Made by a program: the position numbers and the translations under genes. A stretch of 64,000 nucleotides of DNA from Geothrix rubra (GTDB taxonomy: Bacteria > Acidobacteriota > Holophagae > Holophagales > Holophagaceae): the NCBI RefSeq assembly GCF_030268065.1, contig NZ_BSDD01000001.1, positions 744,001-808,000 on the forward strand, written 5' to 3'. Below are positions 1 through 8,456 of this stretch, one piece after another. Every line of letters starts with the position of its first letter. The first letter of the stretch is position 1. The notes beneath the pieces are model-generated. The model was not told the DNA's origin, did no database searches, and was given only the letters and a program-made list of their open reading frames with translations.

Positions 1-1335
1 GAAGAGGCCGGCGGTGATGGTGCCGCCCCAGCGGCTGCCGGTGATGTTCTTCAGGTCGGCCAGGGGGCTCTTGAGGAGCTCGGCATACTCCTCGACCAGG
101 GGCAGCTGCCAGAGGTGCTCCCCGGCGGTGCCGCCCGCATCCAGCATCCGGTCCACCAGCTTCTGGTCCGTCCCCATCACCGCGGACACGGCGTCCCCCA
201 TGGCGACCAGGGCCGCCCCGGTGAGGGTGGCCAGGTCCACGATGTGGTCGGCCCCCAGTTCCGTGGCGTGGTGCAGGAGGTCCGCCAGCACCAGCCGGCC
301 TTCGGCATCCGTGTTCAGGACCTCGACGGTCTTCCCGCTGCGGGTGCGGAGCACGTCGCCGGGCTTGTAGCTGGTCCCGGAGGGCATGTTCTCCACCAGG
401 CCCATCAGCCCCGTCACCTGCACCGGGGCCTCCAGCTGCGCGCAGGCCACCAGGGTGGCCAGGACGATGGCCGCGCCGGTCATGTCGTCCTTCATGGTCT
501 CCATGCCGGAGGCGTCCTTCAGGGAGAGGCCCCCCGAGTCGAAGCAGACCCCCTTGCCCACCAGGACGATGTGCTTCTTGGGCTTCTCCTTGGGCTTGTA
601 CTCCAGCTTCACCACGCGGGGGGTCCGGGCGCTGCCCTGCCCCACCGCCAGCACGGAACGGAATCCGCCCTTCTCCAGCGCAGGGACATCCATCACTTCG
701 CAGTGGAGCTTGTGCTGTTTCGCGAGTTTGGCCGCCATATCGGCGAAAACCTCTGGATAGAGATCACCCGCGGGGGTGTTCGCCAGATCGCGCACGCGAT
801 GGCACGCGGCCACGCCGGCCTCGATCATGGGCAGCTTGCGGCGGGCCTTCCGGGTGTCATCGCCGTTGGTGAAAATCTCCACGGACGCGAACTGTTTCGC
901 TTCCGCTTTTTCACCCTTGAAGGTGACGAGATCGTAATTCGAGAGCAGCGCGCCCTCGGCCACGGCCACCTGCACCGCGTCGTGATCGAGCGTGGAGGTG
1001 GACGGCGAGAGGATGCCGATGGCCTTCCACTTCTTCTTCAGGCAGAACCGCGCGGCGGTGCCGACGGCCTTGCGGATCTTGTTGAGCGTGACCTTCTCCT
1101 CGTCGCCGAGGCCCACCAGCACCATCCAGCGGCTTCCCTTCACACCATTGGGGTGATGAAGGGGCACAACTTCAAGATAGTCGGCTTTGAAATCCTCCTC
1201 GTCCATCACCTGCCGGGCCACCTTGCTGATGGCCAGAGGCAGTCGGTGACGCTCACGGCCGGAAAAGACCGGAACCACCAGCGCGTCACCCGCGAAGTCC
1301 TTTCCCGGCTGGGAACTGATATCCACTGTAGGCAT
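1..1335 (-). CDS. pepA: Leucyl aminopeptidase (M17 family), C-terminus cut by the window edge
   Basis: Cytosolic di-metal aminopeptidase that removes N-terminal residues from peptides. The visible 445 codons start at ATG 1335 (MPTVDISSQPG), preceded by a strong GGGAGGA ribosome site. The M17 signature NTDAEGRL is present, as are the metal and lysine region VGKGVCFDSGGLSLK and the DDMTGAA segment. The family is usually about 480-500 residues, so roughly 40-50 C-terminal residues lie outside the window. It is divergent from pabB across about 160 bp of relatively AT-rich DNA containing short T runs. The family call is very secure; the physiological substrate is not visible. Confidence 0.95.
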   Translation of the reverse strand, partial: MPTVDISSQPGKDFAGDALVVPVFSGRERHRLPLAISKVARQVMDEEDFKADYLEVVPLHHPNGVKGSRWMVLVGLGDEEKVTLNKIRKAVGTAARFCLKKKWKAIGILSPSTSTLDHDAVQVAVAEGALLSNYDLVTFKGEKAEAKQFASVEIFTNGDDTRKARRKLPMIEAGVAACHRVRDLANTPAGDLYPEVFADMAAKLAKQHKLHCEVMDVPALEKGGFRSVLAVGQGSARTPRVVKLEYKPKEKPKKHIVLVGKGVCFDSGGLSLKDASGMETMKDDMTGAAIVLATLVACAQLEAPVQVTGLMGLVENMPSGTSYKPGDVLRTRSGKTVEVLNTDAEGRLVLADLLHHATELGADHIVDLATLTGAALVAMGDAVSAVMGTDQKLVDRMLDAGGTAGEHLWQLPLVEEYAELLKSPLADLKNITGSRWGGTITAGLF

Positions 1336-1496
1336 GGAGCTTCCTCCCTGGCATGAAGGCTAGTGTGCGGAACGGAAAAACGGAACCCAATTTTTTTGTT
1401 CCTTATTGGTCGCAAATGTCACAACCATTAGCACACTTTTTTTCATGGTAGTACGCCAGACCTGATTACCTTGCCCTGGTTTAAGATGATCATCCC

Positions 1497-2777
1497 ATGG
1501 ATTTGAAGCCAAGGCATACTTTGCCTATTTCCGGTCGGTACCCGACCTGGCCGCCCTCCGGCTGGAGGGCCCCCGGAGGTGCCTGGTTGCACACCGGGGG
1601 CGGCGGAGACCTGGTGGGCCTCCCGGGAGGACCGGTCCTGGAGACCCGCTGGTCCGGCACCGGCTGGCGCACGACCCTGGAGGGCCTTCCCCTGGCCGGC
1701 AGCCCCTGGGAAGCCCTCGAAGCGGCGATCCGGGACAGCCGAATCCCCTGGGTGGGCGCGGCGAGCTTCGAGCTGGCCTGCGCGGAGGCGGGCCTGCCGC
1801 ACCGCCCCCCCGCCCCCGGCACCCTCGGCCAGCGCTGGACGGGTCTGCGGACGGCCCTGCACCGGCGTCCGGACGGGGCCCTCGAAGGGTGGTCCTGGGC
1901 CTCCGAGCCACCCATCGCCGGAACCTGGGGGGTCCTGGCCGCTCCCCCCCCGGACCCGGCCCCACCCGCCCTGGTGCTGACGCCCCGCTGGCGGCCGGCC
2001 ACGCACCGGGCCGCCGTGGAAACCCTCCGGGAGAGGATCCTGGCAGGCCGGTTCTACGTGGCCAACCTCTGTGTCCCCTTCGAAGGCAGCCTCCAGGCGG
2101 AGGCCGGAGATCTGGCCCTGGCCGCCTTCCGGCGCGCCCGCCCCCCCTTCGGCGCCTTCCTGGACCTGGGGGAGCTGCGCCTGCTCTGCCTCAGCATGGA
2201 GCGCCTCCTGATGCGCCAGGGGGACCTCCTCCGGTCCGAACCCATCAAGGGCACCGTCCCCCGCCATGGGACGGAGGCGGAGGACCGGGCCGCGGCGGAC
2301 CGGCTGGCTTCGGACCCCAAGGAGCTCGCGGAGCACACCATGATCGTGGACCTGGTCCGCAATGACCTGGGGCGCGTCGCCCGCCCCGGTTCCGTGTCGG
2401 TCCCCCGGCTCAGGGTCGTCGAGCCCTTCTCCACCGTCCAGCAGATGGTGAGCACCGTGGAGGCCCAGGCCCGACCCGGCCTGGGCCTCGCCGACCTGCT
2501 GCGGTCCGTGCTCCCCGGAGGGAGCGTCACCGGAGCGCCCAAGCACGCCGTCTGCGCCCATCTGGCCGAAGCGGAGGCGGGCCCCCGGGGGTTCTATTGC
2601 GGCGCCCTGGGCTGGATCGCACCGGACGGGGACCTGGACCTCGCCCTGCCCATCCGGACCGCGCAGATCCGCGGGGACCGGGTCACCTACTGGGCGGGCG
2701 GCGGCATCACCCACCGCAGCGATCCCGCCCGGGAGTGGACGGAACTCCTCCTGAAGACCCGGGCCCTGACCGGCTAG
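1497..2777 (+). CDS. pabB: Aminodeoxychorismate synthase component I (PabB-like)
   Basis: Chorismate-utilising enzyme, 426 residues, close to the 450 of typical PabB. It would add ammonia to chorismate to make 4-amino-4-deoxychorismate for folate. The chorismate-binding core is intact: PIKGT with the catalytic lysine (K251), MIVDLVRNDLGRV, PGGSVTGAPK and the C-terminal GGGI segment. PGGSVTGAPK favours PabB over TrpE. No glutaminase partner (PabA) is in the window. A TAAGAT hexamer at 1482-1487 lies nine bases before the start and there is no clear ribosome site, so the mRNA leader may be very short. The stop codon overlaps that of the convergent HNH gene in a shared CTAG. An isochorismate or anthranilate role is less likely. 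Confidence 0.85.
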   Translation: MDLKPRHTLPISGRYPTWPPSGWRAPGGAWLHTGGGGDLVGLPGGPVLETRWSGTGWRTTLEGLPLAGSPWEALEAAIRDSRIPWVGAASFELACAEAGLPHRPPAPGTLGQRWTGLRTALHRRPDGALEGWSWASEPPIAGTWGVLAAPPPDPAPPALVLTPRWRPATHRAAVETLRERILAGRFYVANLCVPFEGSLQAEAGDLALAAFRRARPPFGAFLDLGELRLLCLSMERLLMRQGDLLRSEPIKGTVPRHGTEAEDRAAADRLASDPKELAEHTMIVDLVRNDLGRVARPGSVSVPRLRVVEPFSTVQQMVSTVEAQARPGLGLADLLRSVLPGGSVTGAPKHAVCAHLAEAEAGPRGFYCGALGWIAPDGDLDLALPIRTAQIRGDRVTYWAGGGITHRSDPAREWTELLLKTRALTG

Positions 2778-3280
2778 GCGGCGCTGGCCCGCTTCAGCAG
2801 TTCCTCGAACCGCTCGAACAGGTGCGCCCGCGGTCCCTTGGGATGGGCCTTCAGGACCATGCCCGCCTGCTCGGGGGTGCGGCCGCCCTTGGCCTGGTTG
2901 CAGGCCAGGCAGCAGGCCACGAGGTTCTGCCAGGTGGTGGATCCCCCCTGGCAGACGGGGACCACATGGTCCACGGTGGTGGCCTTCCGCTGGCATCCCT
3001 CGTACTGGCAGGTGAAGTGGTCCCGCTTGAGCACCCGACGTTCCAGGCGGCCGATGAGGAGCTTGGAATCGCTGCAGGCCTGGGCGTGGGGGAAGATGAT
3101 CAGCTCCAGGCAGCCCTCCAGGTTCCCGTGCCGCTCGAAGGTGGCCGGGTTCAGGACATGGGCCCGGCCCGCCACCACGGCGCAGAGCGCGCGCCGTCGG
3201 CTGACCTCCTGCATGGGGACGTAGTTCCGGTCGACTGCGATCACCTCGCCGATGCCGTGACGCTCGCGACCCTTGTGCAT
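2774..3280 (-). CDS. HNH endonuclease family protein
   Basis: 168-residue protein with a C-terminal HNH fold. It has a zinc-knuckle pair (CQYEGC, residues 91-96), the catalytic VDHVVP (H105), and a second cysteine set ACCLACN followed by AKGG. The start MHKGRERHG at 3280 was chosen for its GAGGG ribosome site; an in-frame ATG at 3304 lacks one. The N-terminal part (IAVDRNYVPMQEVSRRRA) is the arrangement seen in small chromosomal HNH proteins found across many bacteria. It sits downstream of rmuC in the same direction and converges on pabB with a 4-base overlap. No phage, intron or restriction genes are adjacent, so a DNA-repair or general nuclease role is possible but unproven. Confidence 0.8.
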   Translation of the reverse strand: MHKGRERHGIGEVIAVDRNYVPMQEVSRRRALCAVVAGRAHVLNPATFERHGNLEGCLELIIFPHAQACSDSKLLIGRLERRVLKRDHFTCQYEGCQRKATTVDHVVPVCQGGSTTWQNLVACCLACNQAKGGRTPEQAGMVLKAHPKGPRAHLFERFEELLKRASAA

Positions 3281-3335
3281 TCCGCCCTCGGAGTTGCCAC
3301 GCATCCTAAGGCAAACTCGGGAATTGGGAAGGGAA

Positions 3336-4643
3336 TTATTCGCCTTCCTCCGGCACAGCCAGCGCCGCCGGGGACTCCAGGCCCACCGGCAGGGCCTCCA
3401 CGCCCGACAGGCGCCGCTCCATCTGGTCCTTCCGCCGGCTGACATCCTCCAGCTTGCCGCTGGCCTCCTCCAGCTTCCTCTGGACGGAGGCGAGGGCCTC
3501 CCCGAACCGCCCGAACTCGGTCTTCACCTGGCCGAGCACCTTCCAGACCTCGCCGCTCCGCCGGCTGATGGCCAGCGTCTTGAAGCCCACCTGGAGGCTG
3601 TTGAGGAAGGCGGTGAGCGTGGTCGGTCCCACGAGGGTGACCCGGCACTCCCGCTGGACCCGTTCCAGGAGTCCCGGGCGCCGCAGGGCCTCCGCGTAGA
3701 GTCCCTCGAAGGGCAGGAACAGGAGGGCGAAGTCCGTGCTGTGGGGGACGGCGATGTACTTGTCCCGGATGTCCCTGGCCTGGGACAGGAGGCGGGCCTC
3801 CAGGGCCTTCCCCGCGGCCTCCACGGCGGCGAAGTCCCCCGCCTCGTAGGCCTCCGTGAGCCGTTGGTAGTCCTCGATGGGGAACTTGGCGTCGATGGGA
3901 AGCCAGACCGTGCCCCCCTCCTCCGCCCCGGGAAGCTTCACGGCGTACTCCACGACCTCGCTGGCGCGGGGCTTCACCCGCACGTTGGCGGCGTACTGGC
4001 CCGGGGCCAGGTACTGCTCCAGGAGGGCCCCCAGCTGGGCCTCGCCCAGCACCCCGCGGGTCTTCACATTGGTCAGGGCCCGCTTGAGGCCGCCCACATC
4101 CTGGGCCAGGTTCTGCATCTCGCCCAGGCCCTTCTGGACCTGTTCCAGGCGCTGCGCCACGAGGCTGAAGCTCTCGCCTAGCCGCTTCTCCAGCGCCGCG
4201 TGGAGCTGCTCGTCCACGGTCCGGCGGATCTGCTCCAGCCGGGCTTCGTTGGACTGCTGGAGCGCCTCGAGGCGCTGCCGGACCTGTTCCTGGACCTGGC
4301 GCAGCTGCTCCCCCTGCTCCGCGCGGGCCAGCCGCAGGGCCTCCTGGAGGGCCGCCCCCTGCGCCTGGAAGCCGCTGGCGAGCTTCTCGGCCTGGACGCG
4401 CAGGAGCTGCTCCTGGCCCTGGGCCTGGGCCGTCCTCGCCTGGGCCAGCTCCTCCCGGAGGGGCTGGACCTGGAGGCTGAGCCCCTGGAGGGTCTCGGTC
4501 CGGTTCCGGGAAGCCAGCTCCTCCTGCTGGCGACGAAGGACCTCCAGCAGCGCGGGGTCCGTCCCCGGCCGACGCAGGGCCGCCCAGGCGGCCAAGAGGG
4601 CGGCCAGGGCCGCGACGAGCGAACAGAGGAGGATGAGGTTCAT
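3336..4643 (-). CDS. rmuC: DNA recombination protein RmuC
   Basis: 435-residue RmuC. An N-terminal membrane helix (MNLILLCSLVAALAALLAAW) is followed by a long glutamine- and arginine-rich coiled coil (about residues 40-170). The PD-(D/E)XK-like RmuC core then follows, with TRGVLGEAQL, WLPIDAKFP and FLPFEGLYAEAL. RmuC is thought to limit inversions at short repeats and is membrane-anchored. The start at 4643 puts the hydrophobic anchor first. It lies 7 bases after tsaE, so it is probably co-transcribed with nnr-tsaE. Confidence 0.9.
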   Translation of the reverse strand: MNLILLCSLVAALAALLAAWAALRRPGTDPALLEVLRRQQEELASRNRTETLQGLSLQVQPLREELAQARTAQAQGQEQLLRVQAEKLASGFQAQGAALQEALRLARAEQGEQLRQVQEQVRQRLEALQQSNEARLEQIRRTVDEQLHAALEKRLGESFSLVAQRLEQVQKGLGEMQNLAQDVGGLKRALTNVKTRGVLGEAQLGALLEQYLAPGQYAANVRVKPRASEVVEYAVKLPGAEEGGTVWLPIDAKFPIEDYQRLTEAYEAGDFAAVEAAGKALEARLLSQARDIRDKYIAVPHSTDFALLFLPFEGLYAEALRRPGLLERVQRECRVTLVGPTTLTAFLNSLQVGFKTLAISRRSGEVWKVLGQVKTEFGRFGEALASVQRKLEEASGKLEDVSRRKDQMERRLSGVEALPVGLESPAALAVPEEGE

Positions 4644-4650
4644 GCGTCCA

Positions 4651-5085
4651 TCATGGGGAGGCGGATGCGTCAGGCAGTGTCCACTCCGCCCGGCGGCCCT
4701 CACCCGCCTCCACCAGGGACAGCTCCGCAACCCAGTCCGTGGGCCAGGGTCCGTCCGGCCCGGCCCACTCGACCACCAGCCGGTCCTCCGGTCCCACCTG
4801 CTCCTCGAGGCCCAGGGTCCAGGCGCCCGAGGGCCCCGGCCGGTAGAGGTCCAGGTGGAAGAGGCGGCCGCTGGGCGTGGCGTAGCGGTGGAGGACGGCG
4901 TAGGTGGGCGAGGCCGCCTCGTCCGGATCGCCGCCCAGGCCGCGGAGGAAGCCCCGGGTCCAGGTGGTCTTGCCGGCCCCGAGCTCCCCGTGGAGGAGCC
5001 AGGTCCCGCCGGGCGGCGTCAGGCGGGCCAGGGCCTCCCCCAGGGCCTCGGTGGCGGCATCATCGGGCAGGTACCGTTCAGTCAC
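4651..5085 (-). CDS. tsaE: tRNA threonylcarbamoyladenosine biosynthesis ATPase TsaE
   Basis: 144-residue P-loop ATPase that works with TsaB and TsaD to form t6A37 on ANN-decoding tRNAs. The Walker A segment HGELGAGKTTWTRG, the SPTYAVLHRY segment and the FHLDLYR motif are all characteristic. It starts with GTG at 5085, and the GTGACTGA junction overlaps the nnr stop by 8 bases, so translation is probably coupled. The nnr-tsaE pairing is common in bacteria and supports both calls. TsaB and TsaD are not in the window. Confidence 0.93.
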   Translation of the reverse strand: MTERYLPDDAATEALGEALARLTPPGGTWLLHGELGAGKTTWTRGFLRGLGGDPDEAASPTYAVLHRYATPSGRLFHLDLYRPGPSGAWTLGLEEQVGPEDRLVVEWAGPDGPWPTDWVAELSLVEAGEGRRAEWTLPDASASP

Positions 5086-6472
5086 GCAGCAGCTCCGGCA
5101 GCACGTCGGCCAGGTCCGACGGCAGCAGCCCCGGGCCCGGCAGTCGATCGGCAGCGGCGCCGTGGAACCAGGTGGCGGCGGCCACGGCCTCGCGCATGGG
5201 CAGCCCCTGGGCCCGGAAGCCGGCCACCATGCCCGCCAGCAGGTCGCCGCTCCCGCCGGTGGCCAGACCGGGATTGCCGGTGGGGTTGATCCAGAGCTCC
5301 TCGCGGGCGCCGCCGGCCACCACGCTCTGGGCCCCTTTCAGGAGCAGCACGCCCGGCTTCCCCGTGCCCACCTGGCGGGCCTGGGCCAGCCGCTCCTCCA
5401 TGAGCAGGGGCCGGGGCAGGCGGAAGAGACGCGCGAACTCCCCGGGATGGGGGGTGATCGCTGTGCCCGGCCGCTCCATCCACCGCCGGCCCTCGCCCTC
5501 CTTCAGGGCCGAGGCGTCCACCACCAGGGGGCCGTCCCATTCGGGCACCTGGGCGATCCCGCCGGGCCCGGCCAGCAGCACGTCGATCTCCTCCGGCACC
5601 GCGCCCTTCCAGGCCCGCACCATGGCCTCGGGCACCTGGGCGGCGATCTCAGCCCGGACCTCCGGCTCGCAGAGCACCGTCACGAGGCCCGCCCCCACCC
5701 GCAGGGCCCCTTTGGCCGCCAGCACGGCCGCGCCGCTCATGCCCAGACTGCCGGCCCGGATGCCCACGTGGCCGAAGCTGCCCTTGTGGGCGTCCCAGTT
5801 CCGGGGCGCCAGGCGGGGCCGGTCCAGCAGCTTCAGGTTCCCGGCCGGCTCACGGTCAAGCGGAAGCGGCACCACCGTGATCTCCCCGCACCAGCCCCGG
5901 GCCGGCAGCAGGCCGTGGCAGACCTTGAGGGCCCCGAAGCAGGCGGTCCGGGAGGCCCGGAGGACGACGTCCGGCACCTCGGCCCGGTCAGGGTCCAGCC
6001 CCGAGGGCAGGTCCAGCGCCAGGACCGGCAGGCCGGAGCCGTTTAGGGCGGCGGCCCAGGCCGCGGCGGCCCCTTCCAGGCCGGGGCGGCCCCCCAGCCC
6101 GAAGAGGCCGTCCACCACCCAGCCCCGCCAGGTCCGCACCGCGGCGGCGGGATCCGACGTGTGCTCGATCCCGCCGCCGAGTCCCTGCCAGAGCCGGGCC
6201 TGGTGGAGCGCATCGCCCTTCCAGGCCGAGGGATCGGCCAGGGCGAACAGGCGGACCGGACGGCCCTCCAGCCGGGCAAGACGGGCCAGGGCCAGGGCGT
6301 CGCCCCCGTTGTTCCCGGGACCGGCAAGCACGGTGAGGGGCTCGCCCGGGGGCAGCAGGCGCAGGGCCCCCAGGGCGGCGTGCTCCTGCAGCACCAGCGA
6401 GGGGATGCCCCAGGTCTCGATGGCCTGGCGCTCCGTGGCCCTCATCTCGTCGGCGGTCAGCAGGGGGATCAT
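5078..6472 (-). CDS. nnr: Bifunctional NAD(P)H-hydrate epimerase / ADP-dependent dehydratase
   Basis: 464-residue repair enzyme that restores damaged NAD(P)H hydrates. The N-terminal YjeF domain (about 1-200) is the epimerase, with the AGPGNNGGDALALAR motif. The C-terminal ribokinase-like domain (about 215-460) is the ADP-dependent dehydratase, with the terminal ATGGSGDLLAGMVAG motif whose aspartate is catalytic. The start MIPLLTADEM at 6472 matches where the family begins; longer in-frame extensions look like non-coding drift. The gene overlaps tsaE by 8 bases and starts 22 bases after purN ends, so it is part of one minus-strand run. Confidence 0.94.
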   Translation of the reverse strand: MIPLLTADEMRATERQAIETWGIPSLVLQEHAALGALRLLPPGEPLTVLAGPGNNGGDALALARLARLEGRPVRLFALADPSAWKGDALHQARLWQGLGGGIEHTSDPAAAVRTWRGWVVDGLFGLGGRPGLEGAAAAWAAALNGSGLPVLALDLPSGLDPDRAEVPDVVLRASRTACFGALKVCHGLLPARGWCGEITVVPLPLDREPAGNLKLLDRPRLAPRNWDAHKGSFGHVGIRAGSLGMSGAAVLAAKGALRVGAGLVTVLCEPEVRAEIAAQVPEAMVRAWKGAVPEEIDVLLAGPGGIAQVPEWDGPLVVDASALKEGEGRRWMERPGTAITPHPGEFARLFRLPRPLLMEERLAQARQVGTGKPGVLLLKGAQSVVAGGAREELWINPTGNPGLATGGSGDLLAGMVAGFRAQGLPMREAVAAATWFHGAAADRLPGPGLLPSDLADVLPELLRD

Positions 6473-6494
6473 GGCTAGCAGTGTAGGACCGGGA

Positions 6495-7082
6495 TCAACC
6501 GCCGGCGCCACTCCGGAGAAATTCCGCCAGGGCCCGCGGGTAGAGGGCCATCTCGGCCGCATAGACCCGCTTCTGCAGATCCTCCGGCGCGTCCCCCGGA
6601 AGCACGGGCACCCGGGCCTGGGCCAGGATGCGGCCATGGTCGTACTCGGCATCCACCAGATGTACGGTGGCGCCGGATTCGGACTCGCCCGCGGCCAGCA
6701 CCGCCCGGTGCACATGCATCCCGTACATCCCGGGCCCGCCGAAACGGGGCAGCAGGCCCGGGTGGATGTTGAGGATCCGGCCCTCCCAGCGGGCCGGCAC
6801 GGCGAGCCGCTTCAACCAGCCGCAGAGGCAGATCAGGTCCGCGCCCGCCGCTTCCGCGGCCCGGTAGCAGGCCTCGGAGAAGGCCTCGTCGGTCTCGAAG
6901 TCCTTCCGGACCACCACGGCCACCGGCAGGCCCTCGGCCTCCAGGCGGGCAATGCCCCCGGCCTTCGGGGAGGAGGCCAGGCCCAGCACCGGCCTTGCGG
7001 GCACGCGGCCCTCCCGGCAGGCGGCGAGCAGGTTCACCGCGTTCCCCCCGGTCCCCGAGATGAACAGGGCCAGGGTCTTCAC
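6495..7082 (-). CDS. purN: Phosphoribosylglycinamide formyltransferase (PurN)
   Basis: 195-residue GART of purine biosynthesis. It uses 10-formyl-tetrahydrofolate to formylate GAR. The start [11 protein letters not shown] corresponds to the phosphate-binding loop (usually SGxGSN). The catalytic core [14 protein letters not shown] carries the N and H residues, and [13 protein letters not shown] carries the catalytic aspartate. It starts with GTG at 7082; the GTGA junction overlaps the pta stop by 4 bases, implying translational coupling. Its length is typical. Pairing with pta is unusual for a purine gene and probably reflects only operon packing. Confidence 0.92.
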   Translation of the reverse strand: MKTLALFISGTGGNAVNLLAACREGRVPARPVLGLASSPKAGGIARLEAEGLPVAVVVRKDFETDEAFSEACYRAAEAAGADLICLCGWLKRLAVPARWEGRILNIHPGLLPRFGGPGMYGMHVHRAVLAAGESESGATVHLVDAEYDHGRILAQARVPVLPGDAPEDLQKRVYAAEMALYPRALAEFLRSGAGG

Positions 7083-8083
7083 TGGAGGGCCGTCAGCACG
7101 GCCACGTCGGCGATGTCCTGGGCGCTGCAGCCCCGGCTCAGGTCGTTGGCGGGCCGGGCCATCCCCTGGAGGAGCGGGCCCAGCGCCGTGGCACCGCCCA
7201 GGCGCTCCGTGAGCTTGTAGGCGATGTTGCCGGCGTCGAGATCGGGGAAGACCAGGACGTTCGCGCGGCCGGCCACCGTGGAATCGGGCGCCTTGCGCGA
7301 GCCCACGGAGGGAACGAGGGCGGCGTCCGCCTGCAGCTCGCCGTCCACGGCCAGGTCCGGAGCCTTCTGCCGGAGGATGGCCAGGGCCTGCCGCACCTTG
7401 TCCACCCGTGGATGCTCGGCGGATCCGCGGGTGGAGAAGCTGAGCATGGCCACCCGGGGCTCCACGTCCAGCAGCCGGCGGGCATTTCCCGCGGCGGCCA
7501 GGGCGATGTCCGCCAGCTGCTCCGGGTCGGGATCCGGCACCACCCCGCAGTCCGCGAAGATCATGGCGCCCTGCTCGCCGAAGCCCCCGTGGGGATGGAT
7601 CATCAGGAAGAAGCTGGAGACGGTCTTGATCCCCGGGGCGGCGCCGATGCACTGGAGGCAGGCCCTCACCGTCTCGGCGGTGGTGTTCAGGGCCCCGGCC
7701 ACCATCCCGTGGGCCTGACCGGACTGCACCATCAGGGCGCCGAACCAGAGCGGATTCCCGGCGGCCTCCAGGGCCTGGGCCTCGCTGACGCCCTTGGCCT
7801 TCCGACGCTCGAAGAAGAGCCCCGCGAACTCCTCGCGGTGGGGGTTCGTGGCGGGGTCCACGAGGTCCATGCCGTCCAGGGTGAAGCCCAGGGTCTGCGC
7901 CCGGCGGGCCATGTCGGCCGGATCGCCCAGCACCGTCAGGCGGCAGAGCCCCTGGTCGATGAGCAGGCGCGCGGCCTGGAGGGTGCGGTCGTCCCGGCCC
8001 TCGGGCAGCACGATCGGGTGCTTCAGCGCCCGGGCGCGGTCGCGGAACCGCTCCATCCATCGGGTGTGGTTGGCGTGGGACAT
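7079..8083 (-). CDS. pta: Phosphate acetyltransferase
   Basis: 334-residue short-form Pta (PTA/PTB family) that interconverts acetyl-CoA and acetyl phosphate. Recognisable segments are [15 protein letters not shown] at the N-terminus, [34 protein letters not shown] and the C-terminal [17 protein letters not shown]. There is no N-terminal DRTGG regulatory domain, as in the compact enzymes of many anaerobes. The ATG at 8083 has a TGGAG ribosome site, and 10 bases separate it from the small gene upstream. No acetate kinase gene is in the window. Confidence 0.94.
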   Translation of the reverse strand: MSHANHTRWMERFRDRARALKHPIVLPEGRDDRTLQAARLLIDQGLCRLTVLGDPADMARRAQTLGFTLDGMDLVDPATNPHREEFAGLFFERRKAKGVSEAQALEAAGNPLWFGALMVQSGQAHGMVAGALNTTAETVRACLQCIGAAPGIKTVSSFFLMIHPHGGFGEQGAMIFADCGVVPDPDPEQLADIALAAAGNARRLLDVEPRVAMLSFSTRGSAEHPRVDKVRQALAILRQKAPDLAVDGELQADAALVPSVGSRKAPDSTVAGRANVLVFPDLDAGNIAYKLTERLGGATALGPLLQGMARPANDLSRGCSAQDIADVAVLTALQ

Positions 8084-8093
8084 GGGAGCTCCA

Positions 8094-8429
8094 TCAGCGG
8101 GGATCGGGGGCGGGTCCGAGGAAGGCGGCGGGGTCGAGGCCCGTGCGGTCGAGGAAGATCTGGCCGAGGCTGGGCACGCCCGAGCTGGGTTCGTCGAGGT
8201 AGAGGGCCTCGACCCGGTGCATGGGGAGGAACCGGGTGCCGAGGGCCACCTGGTCCGCGTCTCCGGTGCGCACCAGGGTCAGCACCTCCTCCCAGGGCGT
8301 CAGGTCCAGCCCGCGGAGGGCGATGCCCGCGGCCTCCAGCCCCAGCAGACGGCCCCACAGGCGCTCCCGGGGAGCGTTCAGCACCACCACGACGAGATCG
8401 CCGGGCGTGAAGGGCAGGTGCAGCGGCAT
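8094..8429 (-). CDS. Small conserved-looking protein of unknown function
   Basis: 111-residue protein with a strong GAGGAGG ribosome site before ATG 8429. It begins with a hydrophobic, beta-rich stretch ([22 protein letters not shown]), followed by [16 protein letters not shown] and [16 protein letters not shown]. This pattern is consistent with a small beta-barrel fold of the kind that modulates membrane or RNA partners. There is no signal peptide, membrane helix or cysteine motif. It lies between the aldehyde dehydrogenase and pta in the same direction with short gaps, so it is probably co-transcribed. I do not recognise a family and assign no function. Confidence 0.7.
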   Translation of the reverse strand: MPLHLPFTPGDLVVVVLNAPRERLWGRLLGLEAAGIALRGLDLTPWEEVLTLVRTGDADQVALGTRFLPMHRVEALYLDEPSSGVPSLGQIFLDRTGLDPAAFLGPAPDPR

Positions 8430-8456
8430 GGGCCTCCTCGGACAGGGCCTTCCATC

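Noticed and set aside
2774-3280. HNH nuclease as part of an intron, homing or restriction system
   Set aside because: No methylase, intron structure or interrupted gene is nearby; the gene fits small chromosomal HNH proteins.
4200-7220. A 1006-codon open frame on the plus strand opposite rmuC-tsaE-nnr-purN
   Set aside because: It is antisense to four well-conserved genes, has a biased R/P/G composition and no domain; it is a by-product of GC-rich third positions.
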